Shown piece by piece: positions 9,671 through 19,089 of a DNA stretch of 64,000 nucleotides. The stretch is from an uncultured Granulosicoccaceae bacterium. Lineage in GTDB: Bacteria > Pseudomonadota > Gammaproteobacteria > Granulosicoccales > Granulosicoccaceae. Each line of letters starts with the position of its first letter. Within the stretch, counting starts at the first letter, position 1. The translations under genes and the position numbers were made by a program. A model generated the notes under the pieces. That model was not told the origin of the DNA. It saw nothing but the letters and a program-made list of their open reading frames with translations, and did no database searches. The stretch is from assembly GCA_937922945.1 (NCBI GenBank), contig CAKZUP010000032.1, positions 57,849 through 121,848 on the forward strand, in the 5' to 3' direction.

Positions 9671-10774
9671 TCACAGATTAAAGTACTCCACCATTTCGTC
9701 AATAAGTGTTGAGTGAAAAGCATTCATGCGTGCACTGGGTTGCTGTTTAACGGCACGATCGATCATTGGGTCGTTCGCCCGAACAGACGAACCAGACATT
9801 TCTTCGAGCATCGCGTGGCCACAGAAGGGAACATACATTTCGGCGTACCCACCTTCATGCGCGGCTACCAAACGCCCATTGGTTACTGTCATTAACGTAT
9901 TTGTCATGCTGCGAAACGTTTCTGATGTACACATCATTCTTGAGAGCGGATCGTAAGTGCACGCATCAAAACCACAGGCAATGACGACAAGGTCGGCGTC
10001 GAATGCTTCCAGTTTAGGTACGACCAATTTCTCCATAACCTCAAGATAAGCGTGATGCCCACAGCCGGGAGGTAATGGAACGTTCATATTGGCGTCTCTG
10101 CCCTCGCCTTCGCCGGTATGCTGCATGTCACCAGTATCGAATGGATAGTTGCGTTCCTGATGTATGGAAATAGTTAAGACATCGGGTCGATGATAAAAAA
10201 TATGTTCAGTGCCATTGCCATGGTGCACGTCCCAATCGACCACCGCGATTTTTGAGGCCAATTTTCTGGACAGAGCCGCCTCAATTGCGATTGCAATATT
10301 TGCCAACAAACAAAATCCATTTGGCCAATCTGGCAAACAATGATGCCCTGGAGGCCTTGACAGCGCATAGGCATTTCGATGCTCATTGGAAAGCACCGAT
10401 TCAACGGCCGCTACCACCAAACCAGCAGACAGACACGCTATTTCATACCCACCTGGCCCGAACGGTGTACGCATACCTAATTCGCCGCCGCCTTGATCTG
10501 ACTGTTGTTTGAATTGGTCAAGATAGGTCTGAGGGTGCACGTTAAGCAAGGTGTTAGTGTTGGCCGGAGTGGCCGAGAGCATACTGAGTTCATCCGCGAG
10601 GCCCGTCACGTGCAACAAATTTTTCAGACGCCGTTTGGTTTCGGGTGCTTCTGGCAATCCACCCGATACCATGGGCTGTACATGCCCACCAACCTGAGCC
10701 ATTTGTGCGTAATTGCCACCAGCGTGCCAAAAACACTTTTCGTCAGAAAAAAAGGCCGTTTTGTCCGAGCTCAT
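9671..10774 (-). CDS. Histone deacetylase-family (acetylpolyamine amidohydrolase / class II HDAC-like) deacetylase
   Basis: SRPPGHHCLPDWPNGFCLLANIAIA, VDWDVHHGNGTEHIFY, CGFDACTYDPL motifs; start placed at internal Met (MSSDKTAFFSDE) to avoid overlapping the divergent SDR gene. Confidence 0.88.
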   Translation of the reverse strand: MSSDKTAFFSDEKCFWHAGGNYAQMAQVGGHVQPMVSGGLPEAPETKRRLKNLLHVTGLADELSMLSATPANTNTLLNVHPQTYLDQFKQQSDQGGGELGMRTPFGPGGYEIACLSAGLVVAAVESVLSNEHRNAYALSRPPGHHCLPDWPNGFCLLANIAIAIEAALSRKLASKIAVVDWDVHHGNGTEHIFYHRPDVLTISIHQERNYPFDTGDMQHTGEGEGRDANMNVPLPPGCGHHAYLEVMEKLVVPKLEAFDADLVVIACGFDACTYDPLSRMMCTSETFRSMTNTLMTVTNGRLVAAHEGGYAEMYVPFCGHAMLEEMSGSSVRANDPMIDRAVKQQPSARMNAFHSTLIDEMVEYFNL

Positions 10775-10839
10775 AGTATCTGCAGTTACTCTATAATAGA
10801 GTTCACAGATTATCACGCCGCGAATTAAGATATCAATCG

Positions 10840-11634
10840 ATGACAAATTTAACGTATGCCATAACAGGTGTAGCTACAGGTATTGGCGCGGCATTGGCGG
10901 CTGTGTTAAAAAGACAAGGCCATACGGTTATCGGATTCGACATTAAGGAAACCACAGATAATATCGATGATTTTATACACGTGGATCTTGCCGATGAATC
11001 AAGTGTCAGTGCCGCCACTAACAAACTAAACACGCGCTTGGATGGTCTTTGCAACGTAGCAGGAATACCGCCTCGTGATGGACTTGAATCAGCCATACTC
11101 ATCATTAACTTTACAGCGCAGCGCCAGTTTACCCAGCGTCTCATACCCCACCTGAATGCAGGTGCATCTGTAGTTAATATGGCTTCTCGAGCTGGACACG
11201 GGTGGTTACAAAATGTAGATCAGGTTAAGCGATTGGCTGTTCTCAAATCTCTTCAGGATATTCAAATTTTCGTGGAACAGGAAAAATTAAACCCAACCCA
11301 GTGCTATAACTTATCAAAGCAGGCCATGATTCTCTGGACGTTAGCGGAAAACGAACGATTTATAAAAAACGGTATGCGCGTTAATTCGATCAGCCCAGGT
11401 GGTATTTCCACCGGAATATTAAACGACTTTAAAAAAGCATTTGGCGATCAGATGGCTCGTAACGTTGAACGCGCCGGCAGACCCGGCGAGGCTATTGAGG
11501 TCGCTGAAGTTGCCGCTTTTATCTTATCACCGGCAAGCCATTGGATAAAAGGCACAGACGTGCCCGTTGATGGCGGTATGGGAGCATTTGGTTTGTGTGA
11601 CCAACTTGATTTGGCCAAGCTTTGCATCGATTAA
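10840..11634 (+). CDS. Short-chain dehydrogenase/reductase
   Basis: N-terminal TGVATGIG nucleotide-binding motif, YNLSK catalytic motif, C-terminal 'VPVDGGMGAF'. Confidence 0.9.
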   Translation: MTNLTYAITGVATGIGAALAAVLKRQGHTVIGFDIKETTDNIDDFIHVDLADESSVSAATNKLNTRLDGLCNVAGIPPRDGLESAILIINFTAQRQFTQRLIPHLNAGASVVNMASRAGHGWLQNVDQVKRLAVLKSLQDIQIFVEQEKLNPTQCYNLSKQAMILWTLAENERFIKNGMRVNSISPGGISTGILNDFKKAFGDQMARNVERAGRPGEAIEVAEVAAFILSPASHWIKGTDVPVDGGMGAFGLCDQLDLAKLCID

Positions 11635-11674
11635 CAGCGGCGCCAGTTCTTATTTCCACACGTGTTCATATTGA

Positions 11675-12403
11675 TTAGTCGTTATCGTTCAATTCAGCCC
11701 CTGCTCCCAGCACCCGAGACGCAGCTGTTGCAGGAGCGTAAGTACGCTGCGCAAACTCATCCAACGCTAGCCAATCTGAGTGCGATACGCAAACACGTGG
11801 TGTTTGGTGTGTACGATGATCATTTAGCGCTTCTATTTCGCTGTCTGTAGCCAGACGGCAGTTTATTCGAGAAACGAATACAGAGTGCAATAACATGGGG
11901 TCGGAAAAATGCACCGCGCACCCATTGGTTATCACGCTCCCGCTCATGCAAGAGCTACTGCGACCAGATGAGAGCGCGTTGGTGTTATGGGCTGGTTCTG
12001 CCGCATCGAGCGTGAGGTGTACATAGGCACTACTGCGCGCCGCCAGATCGGCAATGAAGGGCACGATAAGCAACGGATACTTCACACTGCTAACGCTTAA
12101 CCGCATATCTGCAGCTAAACTATCGTGAGATTCAGTGAGTGCGCAACCAGCAGCAAATGGGCAAAGCCATTGCAGTGTTGGCAGTAGTTCATTGCCTATG
12201 CTCTGCGGTACAGCGCTGTTTACGTTTTCGTTTTTATTGAACGACGACAATAGCTGCACCAACACGTTCGCCGCGGGCAACCCTCGGCTGATCAGCCAGA
12301 AAACACCACGTGAAACCTCTTCGGCCATGCCCCAGGAATAACCTGCGCCCTTTGCAGCCAATTTTGCGCGACTCGCCACTTCATTCAACGAATAGTCAGA
12401 CAT
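11675..12403 (-). CDS. DUF3726 domain-containing protein
   Basis: 242 aa; 'SLNEVASRAKLAAKGAGYSWGMAEEVSRGVFWL' N-terminus resembles DUF3726 proteins; 8 nt downstream of the preceding gene. Confidence 0.65.
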   Translation of the reverse strand: MSDYSLNEVASRAKLAAKGAGYSWGMAEEVSRGVFWLISRGLPAANVLVQLLSSFNKNENVNSAVPQSIGNELLPTLQWLCPFAAGCALTESHDSLAADMRLSVSSVKYPLLIVPFIADLAARSSAYVHLTLDAAEPAHNTNALSSGRSSSCMSGSVITNGCAVHFSDPMLLHSVFVSRINCRLATDSEIEALNDHRTHQTPRVCVSHSDWLALDEFAQRTYAPATAASRVLGAGAELNDND

Positions 12404-12411
12404 GCTTTACG

Positions 12412-14109
12412 TTACTCTGGATACACCCAGTGATCTGCATCGAGTTCTGATAATTCTTCAGGATATGGCGCATTTCCAAACATGCGAATTCTGACCCAAC
12501 GATCAGACTTTGGGTCAAAATGGATAGCCCCAAAAAAAGACAATTTACAGCGCAGCATATCGATCGGCAACAAACTTGAACTGATGGTGTTGTCGCGTAT
12601 TTCACCGTACGGTAAGTCCTGCAGGGTTTGAACGCGACGTACCATATGCCTATGCTCGGGGTGCATCAACAGAAAAGCGGCAACGTTAGCATGCTCTCCG
12701 GCCTGATTATAATAAGATTTAAGTGCCGCTAGCATCGCTATAGCGTCACGGGCTGGAGACAAAGGTTGCTCATAGTCGGCAATAGGCTCATCAAATCTTT
12801 CACCCAGACGTGGCTCAAGTTTTTCTGCAGACACATACCATGCACGGGCACATGACGCATTTTCATGCCAATTAATCGTTTCAGCCCAGTCGTAAAGGGT
12901 CTGTGTTTGTTCAATTAATGATGCAACCTTTACCGCCCCGCGAATAGGCGCAATAGTTGGTTCATCACTGCCCATGCAATGCGTAAATCCATCGATTAGA
13001 TCGCCGTATGGTTCTAACATGAGCGAAACAATGCATTCCTGAGCTTCAATACAAAGGTTGTTTTCTGCCCAACCGTACAGTTTATTCCAAGGGTTTGGAC
13101 ACGACTTATCGAACTCAGACAGGTAATCTGCAAAACCGGCAAGATCAGATTGCAGTTGGCAAATTTTAACGGCTTGAGCTTCGTGCTGGGTGTGCCATTG
13201 CTTTATGGAACGTTCAGCACGAGCAAACAACTGCAGAAATAGTGAGTATTGAGCATCGGTTGCCTTACTAATTGATCGAACGGTGGAGAGCGCTTCTTCT
13301 TTCGCTAAAATCCAGTTGTTAAACAACGCTGGGTGATTAAGTATAAACGGCGCCATTCCTAAACCGGTTGAGTTTCCGATTCCAAGTGATCGGGCTATTG
13401 CTGGCTCCATAGCCACTGCGTGGGTACCGCCCTTCACCCTGGCCATGTGCTCCACGAGATCACGTACAAAGGTTCTAATTAAATAAACTGTTAACATTTC
13501 CACCTGAAACGGCGCACGACATTCGTCTCGTTGTGCAATTGCTTGCCGATCTGCGGCGCCGAACTTACCAGACCCGTATACAGCTGTGGTGCGCATTAAA
13601 TAACCGACCGAATCTATTTGAGCTTTATCGGGTTGTTGACCGTTCGCGAGTCTATCCACAACATGATTCCACAGCCTTACTGAACGATTGGCTCGTGAGA
13701 GCGTGAGTTCGGTGCCAGTGAGTCGTCCTGCTTCTTGATGGGGTACATTTCGCTCTAAACGCGCTATATCTTCCTGCGTTGGAATACCATCGAACAAAAC
13801 AAACGTTGCATCCCACTGTTCTGCAATGACACGATCTGATCGCAATGCGTCGGGTAAGTCATGGGAAAACGCAACCAGGGAATACGTATTTTGCGGACCT
13901 TTTGTCGTATATACAGCGTAGCCAACACCACTATCGTTTACATTGAAACTGGCTTTGGTAAACGACCAGCTCTCCGATTTTAATCGGCGCGTCAAGACTC
14001 GCATGAAAGACAAACGAGATTGGTGAAAACAGCCGAGGCGTTCAAGTCGCATAACCAATTCGGGCGAGCGACGACTCACTTTTAATTCTGAAGTATCAAC
14101 GCTTTCCAT
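12412..14109 (-). CDS. Conserved protein of unknown function (565 aa)
   Basis: Long ORF tightly packed between the DUF3726 and M19 genes; distinctive 'SLGIGNSTGLGMAPFILNHP' motif; no catalytic family recognised. Confidence 0.75.
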   Translation of the reverse strand: MESVDTSELKVSRRSPELVMRLERLGCFHQSRLSFMRVLTRRLKSESWSFTKASFNVNDSGVGYAVYTTKGPQNTYSLVAFSHDLPDALRSDRVIAEQWDATFVLFDGIPTQEDIARLERNVPHQEAGRLTGTELTLSRANRSVRLWNHVVDRLANGQQPDKAQIDSVGYLMRTTAVYGSGKFGAADRQAIAQRDECRAPFQVEMLTVYLIRTFVRDLVEHMARVKGGTHAVAMEPAIARSLGIGNSTGLGMAPFILNHPALFNNWILAKEEALSTVRSISKATDAQYSLFLQLFARAERSIKQWHTQHEAQAVKICQLQSDLAGFADYLSEFDKSCPNPWNKLYGWAENNLCIEAQECIVSLMLEPYGDLIDGFTHCMGSDEPTIAPIRGAVKVASLIEQTQTLYDWAETINWHENASCARAWYVSAEKLEPRLGERFDEPIADYEQPLSPARDAIAMLAALKSYYNQAGEHANVAAFLLMHPEHRHMVRRVQTLQDLPYGEIRDNTISSSLLPIDMLRCKLSFFGAIHFDPKSDRWVRIRMFGNAPYPEELSELDADHWVYPE

Positions 14110-14116
14110 TTGAACG

Positions 14117-15130
14117 TTAATCCCCTGCGTTCAAGGGAGTAAAATTGTCGGCATAAAACCGGTACCAGTTGCCTCCCATAAATGCTGAGATATCATCGCT
14201 GCTCATGCCAATCTCTGTAAGACCATTTTCAATATTATTAAAATCGCGATTGTCATTGAACCAGACTGGCATTGGTGGAAAACCAGGCGCATCTGCTGTC
14301 CCCTCTCCATAATCCATTTCTTTCGACCAACGCCCAACACGCATCCATTCGACAATGGAATCGGGTTGATCCTGACAAAGATCAGACCCCAGACCAATAT
14401 GATTAATCCCGTACTTTTCAGCCGTGTTCGCAACCATTAGACAAAATTCCTTCAGCGAACAATCGCTTTTGCCTTTCAGGTGATGGGGATACAATGAAAA
14501 ACCGATCATGCCGCCATTGTCGATTACTGCGCTTATTACCTCATGCCGTTTGTTGCGTAGTGCGGGCATCCAGTCGTAGGGGTTGGCATGAGTAATAGCA
14601 ATTGGACGCTCCGATATGTCAGCTGCTTCAATAGTAGATTTATCACCCGAGTGGCTCATATCAATCACCAGACCTACTCGATTCATTTCTTTAATCACCT
14701 GCTTACCCATACGGGTTATGCCGGCATCGGTAGACTCATAGCAACCAGTGGCGAGTAGAGACTGATTGTTGTATGTCAGCTGCATAAAGCGTGCTCCGAG
14801 CGTATGCCAGACTTCAATCAGACCAATATCATCTTCTATAGGACTAGGGTTCTGAAACCCAAAAAATATCGCTGTGCGATTAGTCTGTTTTGCGCGATCG
14901 ATATCGCTTGCCCACTTTCCATGAAAAATAAGGTGTGGAAACTGTTCGAACCAGCGATTCCACTGCTCAACATTCAGTACGGTTTCTCGAAAATTTTCAT
15001 GGTAAGCGATGGTGACATGCACGGCATCGACTTGCCCTTCACGCATCTGGCGAAAAATCTTTTCTGACCAATTGGCGTATTGGAGATTGTCTATTCGCAC
15101 GGGATAAATTAAACAAAGTGGTTTAGCCAA
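14117..15130 (-). CDS. Membrane (renal-type) dipeptidase, peptidase family M19
   Basis: VIDMSHSGDKSTIEAADISERPIAITHANP and IGLGSDLCQDQP motifs of M19. Confidence 0.9.
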   Translation of the reverse strand: MAKPLCLIYPVRIDNLQYANWSEKIFRQMREGQVDAVHVTIAYHENFRETVLNVEQWNRWFEQFPHLIFHGKWASDIDRAKQTNRTAIFFGFQNPSPIEDDIGLIEVWHTLGARFMQLTYNNQSLLATGCYESTDAGITRMGKQVIKEMNRVGLVIDMSHSGDKSTIEAADISERPIAITHANPYDWMPALRNKRHEVISAVIDNGGMIGFSLYPHHLKGKSDCSLKEFCLMVANTAEKYGINHIGLGSDLCQDQPDSIVEWMRVGRWSKEMDYGEGTADAPGFPPMPVWFNDNRDFNNIENGLTEIGMSSDDISAFMGGNWYRFYADNFTPLNAGD

Positions 15131-15206
15131 GAATAAATGAAATTCACGTTCTGCACAGCCGATTTATAGCCTAAATTCGACTAACTACACACCACAGACG
15201 ATACAA

Positions 15207-15851
15207 TTATCTATTGACATCAGGCTTTATCATGTTTAGCGCCGATTCGGCACTTTTTCCTAGTGAAAACCGCCTTGGTAACCGATAAAGATGTTTAGAA
15301 CCTAAAACGATCTCAGCAGCTGTGCCAACGGTTTTAAATCCTACAGATTGCGTGACGTTGAGGAAGGCAGAATTAGTCCAGTCGGTCGTTGTTACAATCC
15401 AATCTATACCACGGGATTGGAAATATTCAGCAGCATAATACAGTATCAACTTTGCGACCTTTTTACCCCTGTGCTCGGGCAACACCAGCACTTTATAGAC
15501 GTATCTGACGTTTTCCGGAAACACCAGCCCTATACCGGAAAATGGTTTGCCTCCTGAATTTCGATGTGGCTCTACGGGGCTTGTGCAAAAAAACATATAA
15601 CCGATCAATTGCTGTTTGTGCAGAGCGCCTATACACACAACGCTGTTTGATTCGAGCGAAGCCACGACTGATTCACTGAGTTCGTATTCCGGTTTGTTAA
15701 TCAATGGTACAAGATCGTTGGAATTTAACCTGGAGAAGTTAAAATCCGTATGTGCATAGCCTAACGAATCTTTATTCAGCTGCCACATCAGCAGCCGCGT
15801 GATATCCATTGGAACGATCTTGGATAACTTTCGATAAAGCGTTTTAAGCAT
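15207..15851 (-). CDS. GNAT-family N-acetyltransferase
   Basis: 'YVYKVLVLPEHRGKKVAKLILYYAAEYFQSRGID' acetyl-CoA-binding region. Confidence 0.75.
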   Translation of the reverse strand: MLKTLYRKLSKIVPMDITRLLMWQLNKDSLGYAHTDFNFSRLNSNDLVPLINKPEYELSESVVASLESNSVVCIGALHKQQLIGYMFFCTSPVEPHRNSGGKPFSGIGLVFPENVRYVYKVLVLPEHRGKKVAKLILYYAAEYFQSRGIDWIVTTTDWTNSAFLNVTQSVGFKTVGTAAEIVLGSKHLYRLPRRFSLGKSAESALNMIKPDVNR

Positions 15852-15865
15852 AGCGAGAAAAGGCG

Positions 15866-16585
15866 TTATTCGGTACTGTCTATCGCAGGCTGTTTGTCAT
15901 GTCCTACTTGCGCATCCAACGATACATCACTTCCGTCCATTGCTCCGGCTGTGTGGGCCGATCCACTTCTGAATCTGACCGTTCGGCGTCTCGACCCTTG
16001 TATATCGTCGGTGCAATTCTCTTCGACCAATTCGCGTTTTAGCACCACCAGTGATGAGCCGTAAGTGGAGTCATTGATAGCAGAATGAGCAGCGACTTTC
16101 TCAGCCTCTACGCGTTCCTGATGAATAGTTCGACAGCGATTCAGTACGGATATGCCAAACCCCACTCTATAATCAAAACTTGCCGACCGTCCCGGCGACA
16201 CCTTGCCTTGCTTTTTGCGCAGCTGTAATGATCGCTCCATTGACTTGGATAGGTAGTCGTAGGTTAAATTGGCTACTTCGGCATCGATACTGTAACCGCG
16301 AAATTCAATGTCTCCAGTATCAACACAAATACAGTCATGCAAAAGTGCAACGGCAGAGCTCAGCAACGTCACGTAACTGGGTACGCTTTGGAAATTCTTA
16401 CCAATCGATGAGGAGCCAAACTCTGATGTATTCAAATCACTGATGGATACACCGAATTTCTGCATCAGTGAATGGCATCGGCGAAGGGCTATTTCAGCTT
16501 CGTTCGGGCTAGAGTCTGAGGCCTGACTCATGGCGTAGAGCTTACGAACCCGTTCTATGACTTTATCACGCTCCATCCAATCCAC
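15866..16585 (-). CDS. DUF2786 domain-containing protein
   Basis: N-terminal 'RVRKLYAMSQASDSSPNEAEIALRRCHSLMQKFGVSISDL' characteristic of DUF2786. Confidence 0.8.
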   Translation of the reverse strand: MDWMERDKVIERVRKLYAMSQASDSSPNEAEIALRRCHSLMQKFGVSISDLNTSEFGSSSIGKNFQSVPSYVTLLSSAVALLHDCICVDTGDIEFRGYSIDAEVANLTYDYLSKSMERSLQLRKKQGKVSPGRSASFDYRVGFGISVLNRCRTIHQERVEAEKVAAHSAINDSTYGSSLVVLKRELVEENCTDDIQGSRRRTVRFRSGSAHTAGAMDGSDVSLDAQVGHDKQPAIDSTE

Positions 16586-16732
16586 CCGATTGCTTTTTGA
16601 CTATTATAGAACGTATCGATGGTTGGTACCGTGGATATGAGAAAACGGCTGAAACTCAGCTGTCTGTGCTAAGTTACTTGCTTGTTTCCGGCTTATTACT
16701 GGCGCAATGACTTTTAGGCCGCCTTGCCGTTT

Positions 16733-18877
16733 TTAGCCTGCTTTATTATTATGGTGCTGCTGATTTTCGAGCAAGAATCCAGTCCACTGGTCTGCATGCT
16801 GTGGCGCTCCTACACCGTAACCTTGAGCGTAATCGATACCGAGGGCTTTAAGCATGCTCTCTGTTTCAGCGTCTTCAACAAATTCTGCCACTGTTAGCAT
16901 ACCCAACTCGTGACTCAGCTGATTAAAAGCTGAGACGATAGCCCGGCATGTTGCGTCTGTCAGCATGTTTTTTACAAAGCTACCATCGATTTTCAAATAG
17001 TCGACAGACATTTCTTTTAGATAACCAAAAGAGCTCAAGCCACTGCCGAAATCATCTAACGAAAACTGACAACCAATAGACTTCATGGCTTGTATAAAAT
17101 TTTGTGCGGTGCTGATATTCTTAATCGCCACCGTTTCAGTGACTTCGAATACCAACCAACTGGGTGATACCTTCGATGCATTTATGGCATCGCGGTATAT
17201 GACTGCGCTGTCTTTGTTGCTTAAAGTGTTACCGGATAAATTGATAGAGAAAGAAACATCCAGATTATCTTTTCGCATTAAAGAAAGCGTATTCAACGCT
17301 TCATACAATACCCATTTATCCAAGTGTTGCATAAGGTCATATTTTTCGGCCACGGGTATAAATTCACCGGCTGATTTTATTTTGCCGTCATCGTTCAATC
17401 TTAGCAGCACCTCAAAGTGCATATGATCAGTTTTGTATTGCAGTGATTTTATTGGTTGCAAGTAAAGCATAAGCCCATCATTGTCCATGGCGTTACGCAA
17501 TAAATTGACTTGCTTTAACTCAAGGCTTAGCGGATCTTGAAAAAACTCATCGTACTTATAGATTTGCGCCTGATTTCGGCCAGCATTTTTAGCCATATAA
17601 CAAGCTGTATCGGCCTGCGACATTAGCTCTGATATATCTGAACTTTCCCTTTCAATTGATACTAATCCGGCACTTGCGCCAATCGTATAGTTTCGTTGAT
17701 TCCAATCAAAAGGTGTAGAGCTAATGTGCTGTATTAACCTATTTATCTCAAGCAAAGCTTCGTTAATTGCCAGTGGGAGAATAACGCCAAACTCATCACC
17801 ACCTAGCCTTGCTACCAAGGCATCTTTGCCCAAAAGCTGGCTAAATGTCTGCGCTATATTTTTTAATAGCTGATCACCGGCATCATGTCCGCCACCGTCA
17901 TTAACCAGTTTGAATCGATCAAGATCAACAAAACACAAGGTTGCAGAAATAGTTTTATCTCGGGCTCGTTGCAATAATCCGGCAAGTGCAGATTCGAACG
18001 CGCGTCGGTTCACTAACCCGGTTAAGTCGTCATGTTCTGCAAGATAATTTAATCGCGATTGCAACTTGATTTCTTGGGTCACTTCGCGCCCACAGCCAAG
18101 GTAGCCTGTGAAGTTCCGATTTTTATCAAACGTGGGCTGCCCAATGACCTTAACGTGCCGGTCTGCGCCATGTTTCCGTCGCCATGTCAGGACAACATCA
18201 AACGGTCTGTGCTCCAGCAACGCATTCATGTGTTCCAGCGCTCCATCACTTTGAACTAAATTCGCCTGTACCGAGGATATTCTAGACATACCCACAAGCT
18301 CTTCATGATTGAACCCGGTTAACGAGCGTTGATGACCGGAGTGATAGACATAACAAAGATGCTCATCAAGCTCCCAAAACCAGTCCATGGCTAGATGTGC
18401 GAAAGAACGATAACGTTGATGGCTCTCTTCCAATGCCAGTTGACTAAGACGGCCATCAGTTATATCCATTGCAAGAAACAACCAATGTCCGGTTGTTGTT
18501 TTGCTCATATCGACTTGCATCCATCGACCATCGTGCAGGTGATGAATATGTTGAGCATTTTTCTGTTCGAAAATACTCAATGCCACTTCCAGCCATTCGT
18601 CGGCTGTAGCAGCAGGCCCCATATTTTGCACACCTTGCTGCTCGAAAAAAATGCGCATGTAATCGGCATACGACATACCTACATAAATATGGTCTCGGAG
18701 CGAGGGATATAAATCTGGAAAATCAGAAGAAAATGCTTGCAGGTTTTTGTCTTCATCGAAAATGCAATAGCCAGAGGTGCAATTAAGAAAAACCTCATCG
18801 TAGGCCGAACTGGACGCCAGCTCACCCACAAGCGAGACGTTACTTTGAATTCCATTATTTCTTAAGTGCAGAGTCAT
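16733..18877 (-). CDS. PAS-GGDEF-EAL bifunctional c-di-GMP signalling protein
   Basis: GGDEFGV motif, EVLLRL (EAL position), LDDFGSG; PAS-like N-terminal region. Confidence 0.92.
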   Translation of the reverse strand: MTLHLRNNGIQSNVSLVGELASSSAYDEVFLNCTSGYCIFDEDKNLQAFSSDFPDLYPSLRDHIYVGMSYADYMRIFFEQQGVQNMGPAATADEWLEVALSIFEQKNAQHIHHLHDGRWMQVDMSKTTTGHWLFLAMDITDGRLSQLALEESHQRYRSFAHLAMDWFWELDEHLCYVYHSGHQRSLTGFNHEELVGMSRISSVQANLVQSDGALEHMNALLEHRPFDVVLTWRRKHGADRHVKVIGQPTFDKNRNFTGYLGCGREVTQEIKLQSRLNYLAEHDDLTGLVNRRAFESALAGLLQRARDKTISATLCFVDLDRFKLVNDGGGHDAGDQLLKNIAQTFSQLLGKDALVARLGGDEFGVILPLAINEALLEINRLIQHISSTPFDWNQRNYTIGASAGLVSIERESSDISELMSQADTACYMAKNAGRNQAQIYKYDEFFQDPLSLELKQVNLLRNAMDNDGLMLYLQPIKSLQYKTDHMHFEVLLRLNDDGKIKSAGEFIPVAEKYDLMQHLDKWVLYEALNTLSLMRKDNLDVSFSINLSGNTLSNKDSAVIYRDAINASKVSPSWLVFEVTETVAIKNISTAQNFIQAMKSIGCQFSLDDFGSGLSSFGYLKEMSVDYLKIDGSFVKNMLTDATCRAIVSAFNQLSHELGMLTVAEFVEDAETESMLKALGIDYAQGYGVGAPQHADQWTGFLLENQQHHNNKAG

Positions 18878-19089
18878 GCCGCGGCATCTGATGTTTATAC
18901 AATGTGCGAGCGTTAATGCTCGTTTCAGTCTTTTTCCTTATGAAGGGTGTAGCGGCCAACGCAGACGAAAAAAACAGATCGACAAAGTGATGCATGTAGC
19001 ACTTTCGCAAGCGCTGAAAGACATAATCCGCAATGCGTGAATTGAGCTGGAACCAGTTCACACCCAGGCGATCGAACACACAGACAAAA

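Noticed and set aside
10775-10846. N-terminal extension of the HDAC-family ORF
   Set aside because: Would overlap the start of the divergent SDR gene; family alignment suits the internal Met at 10774.
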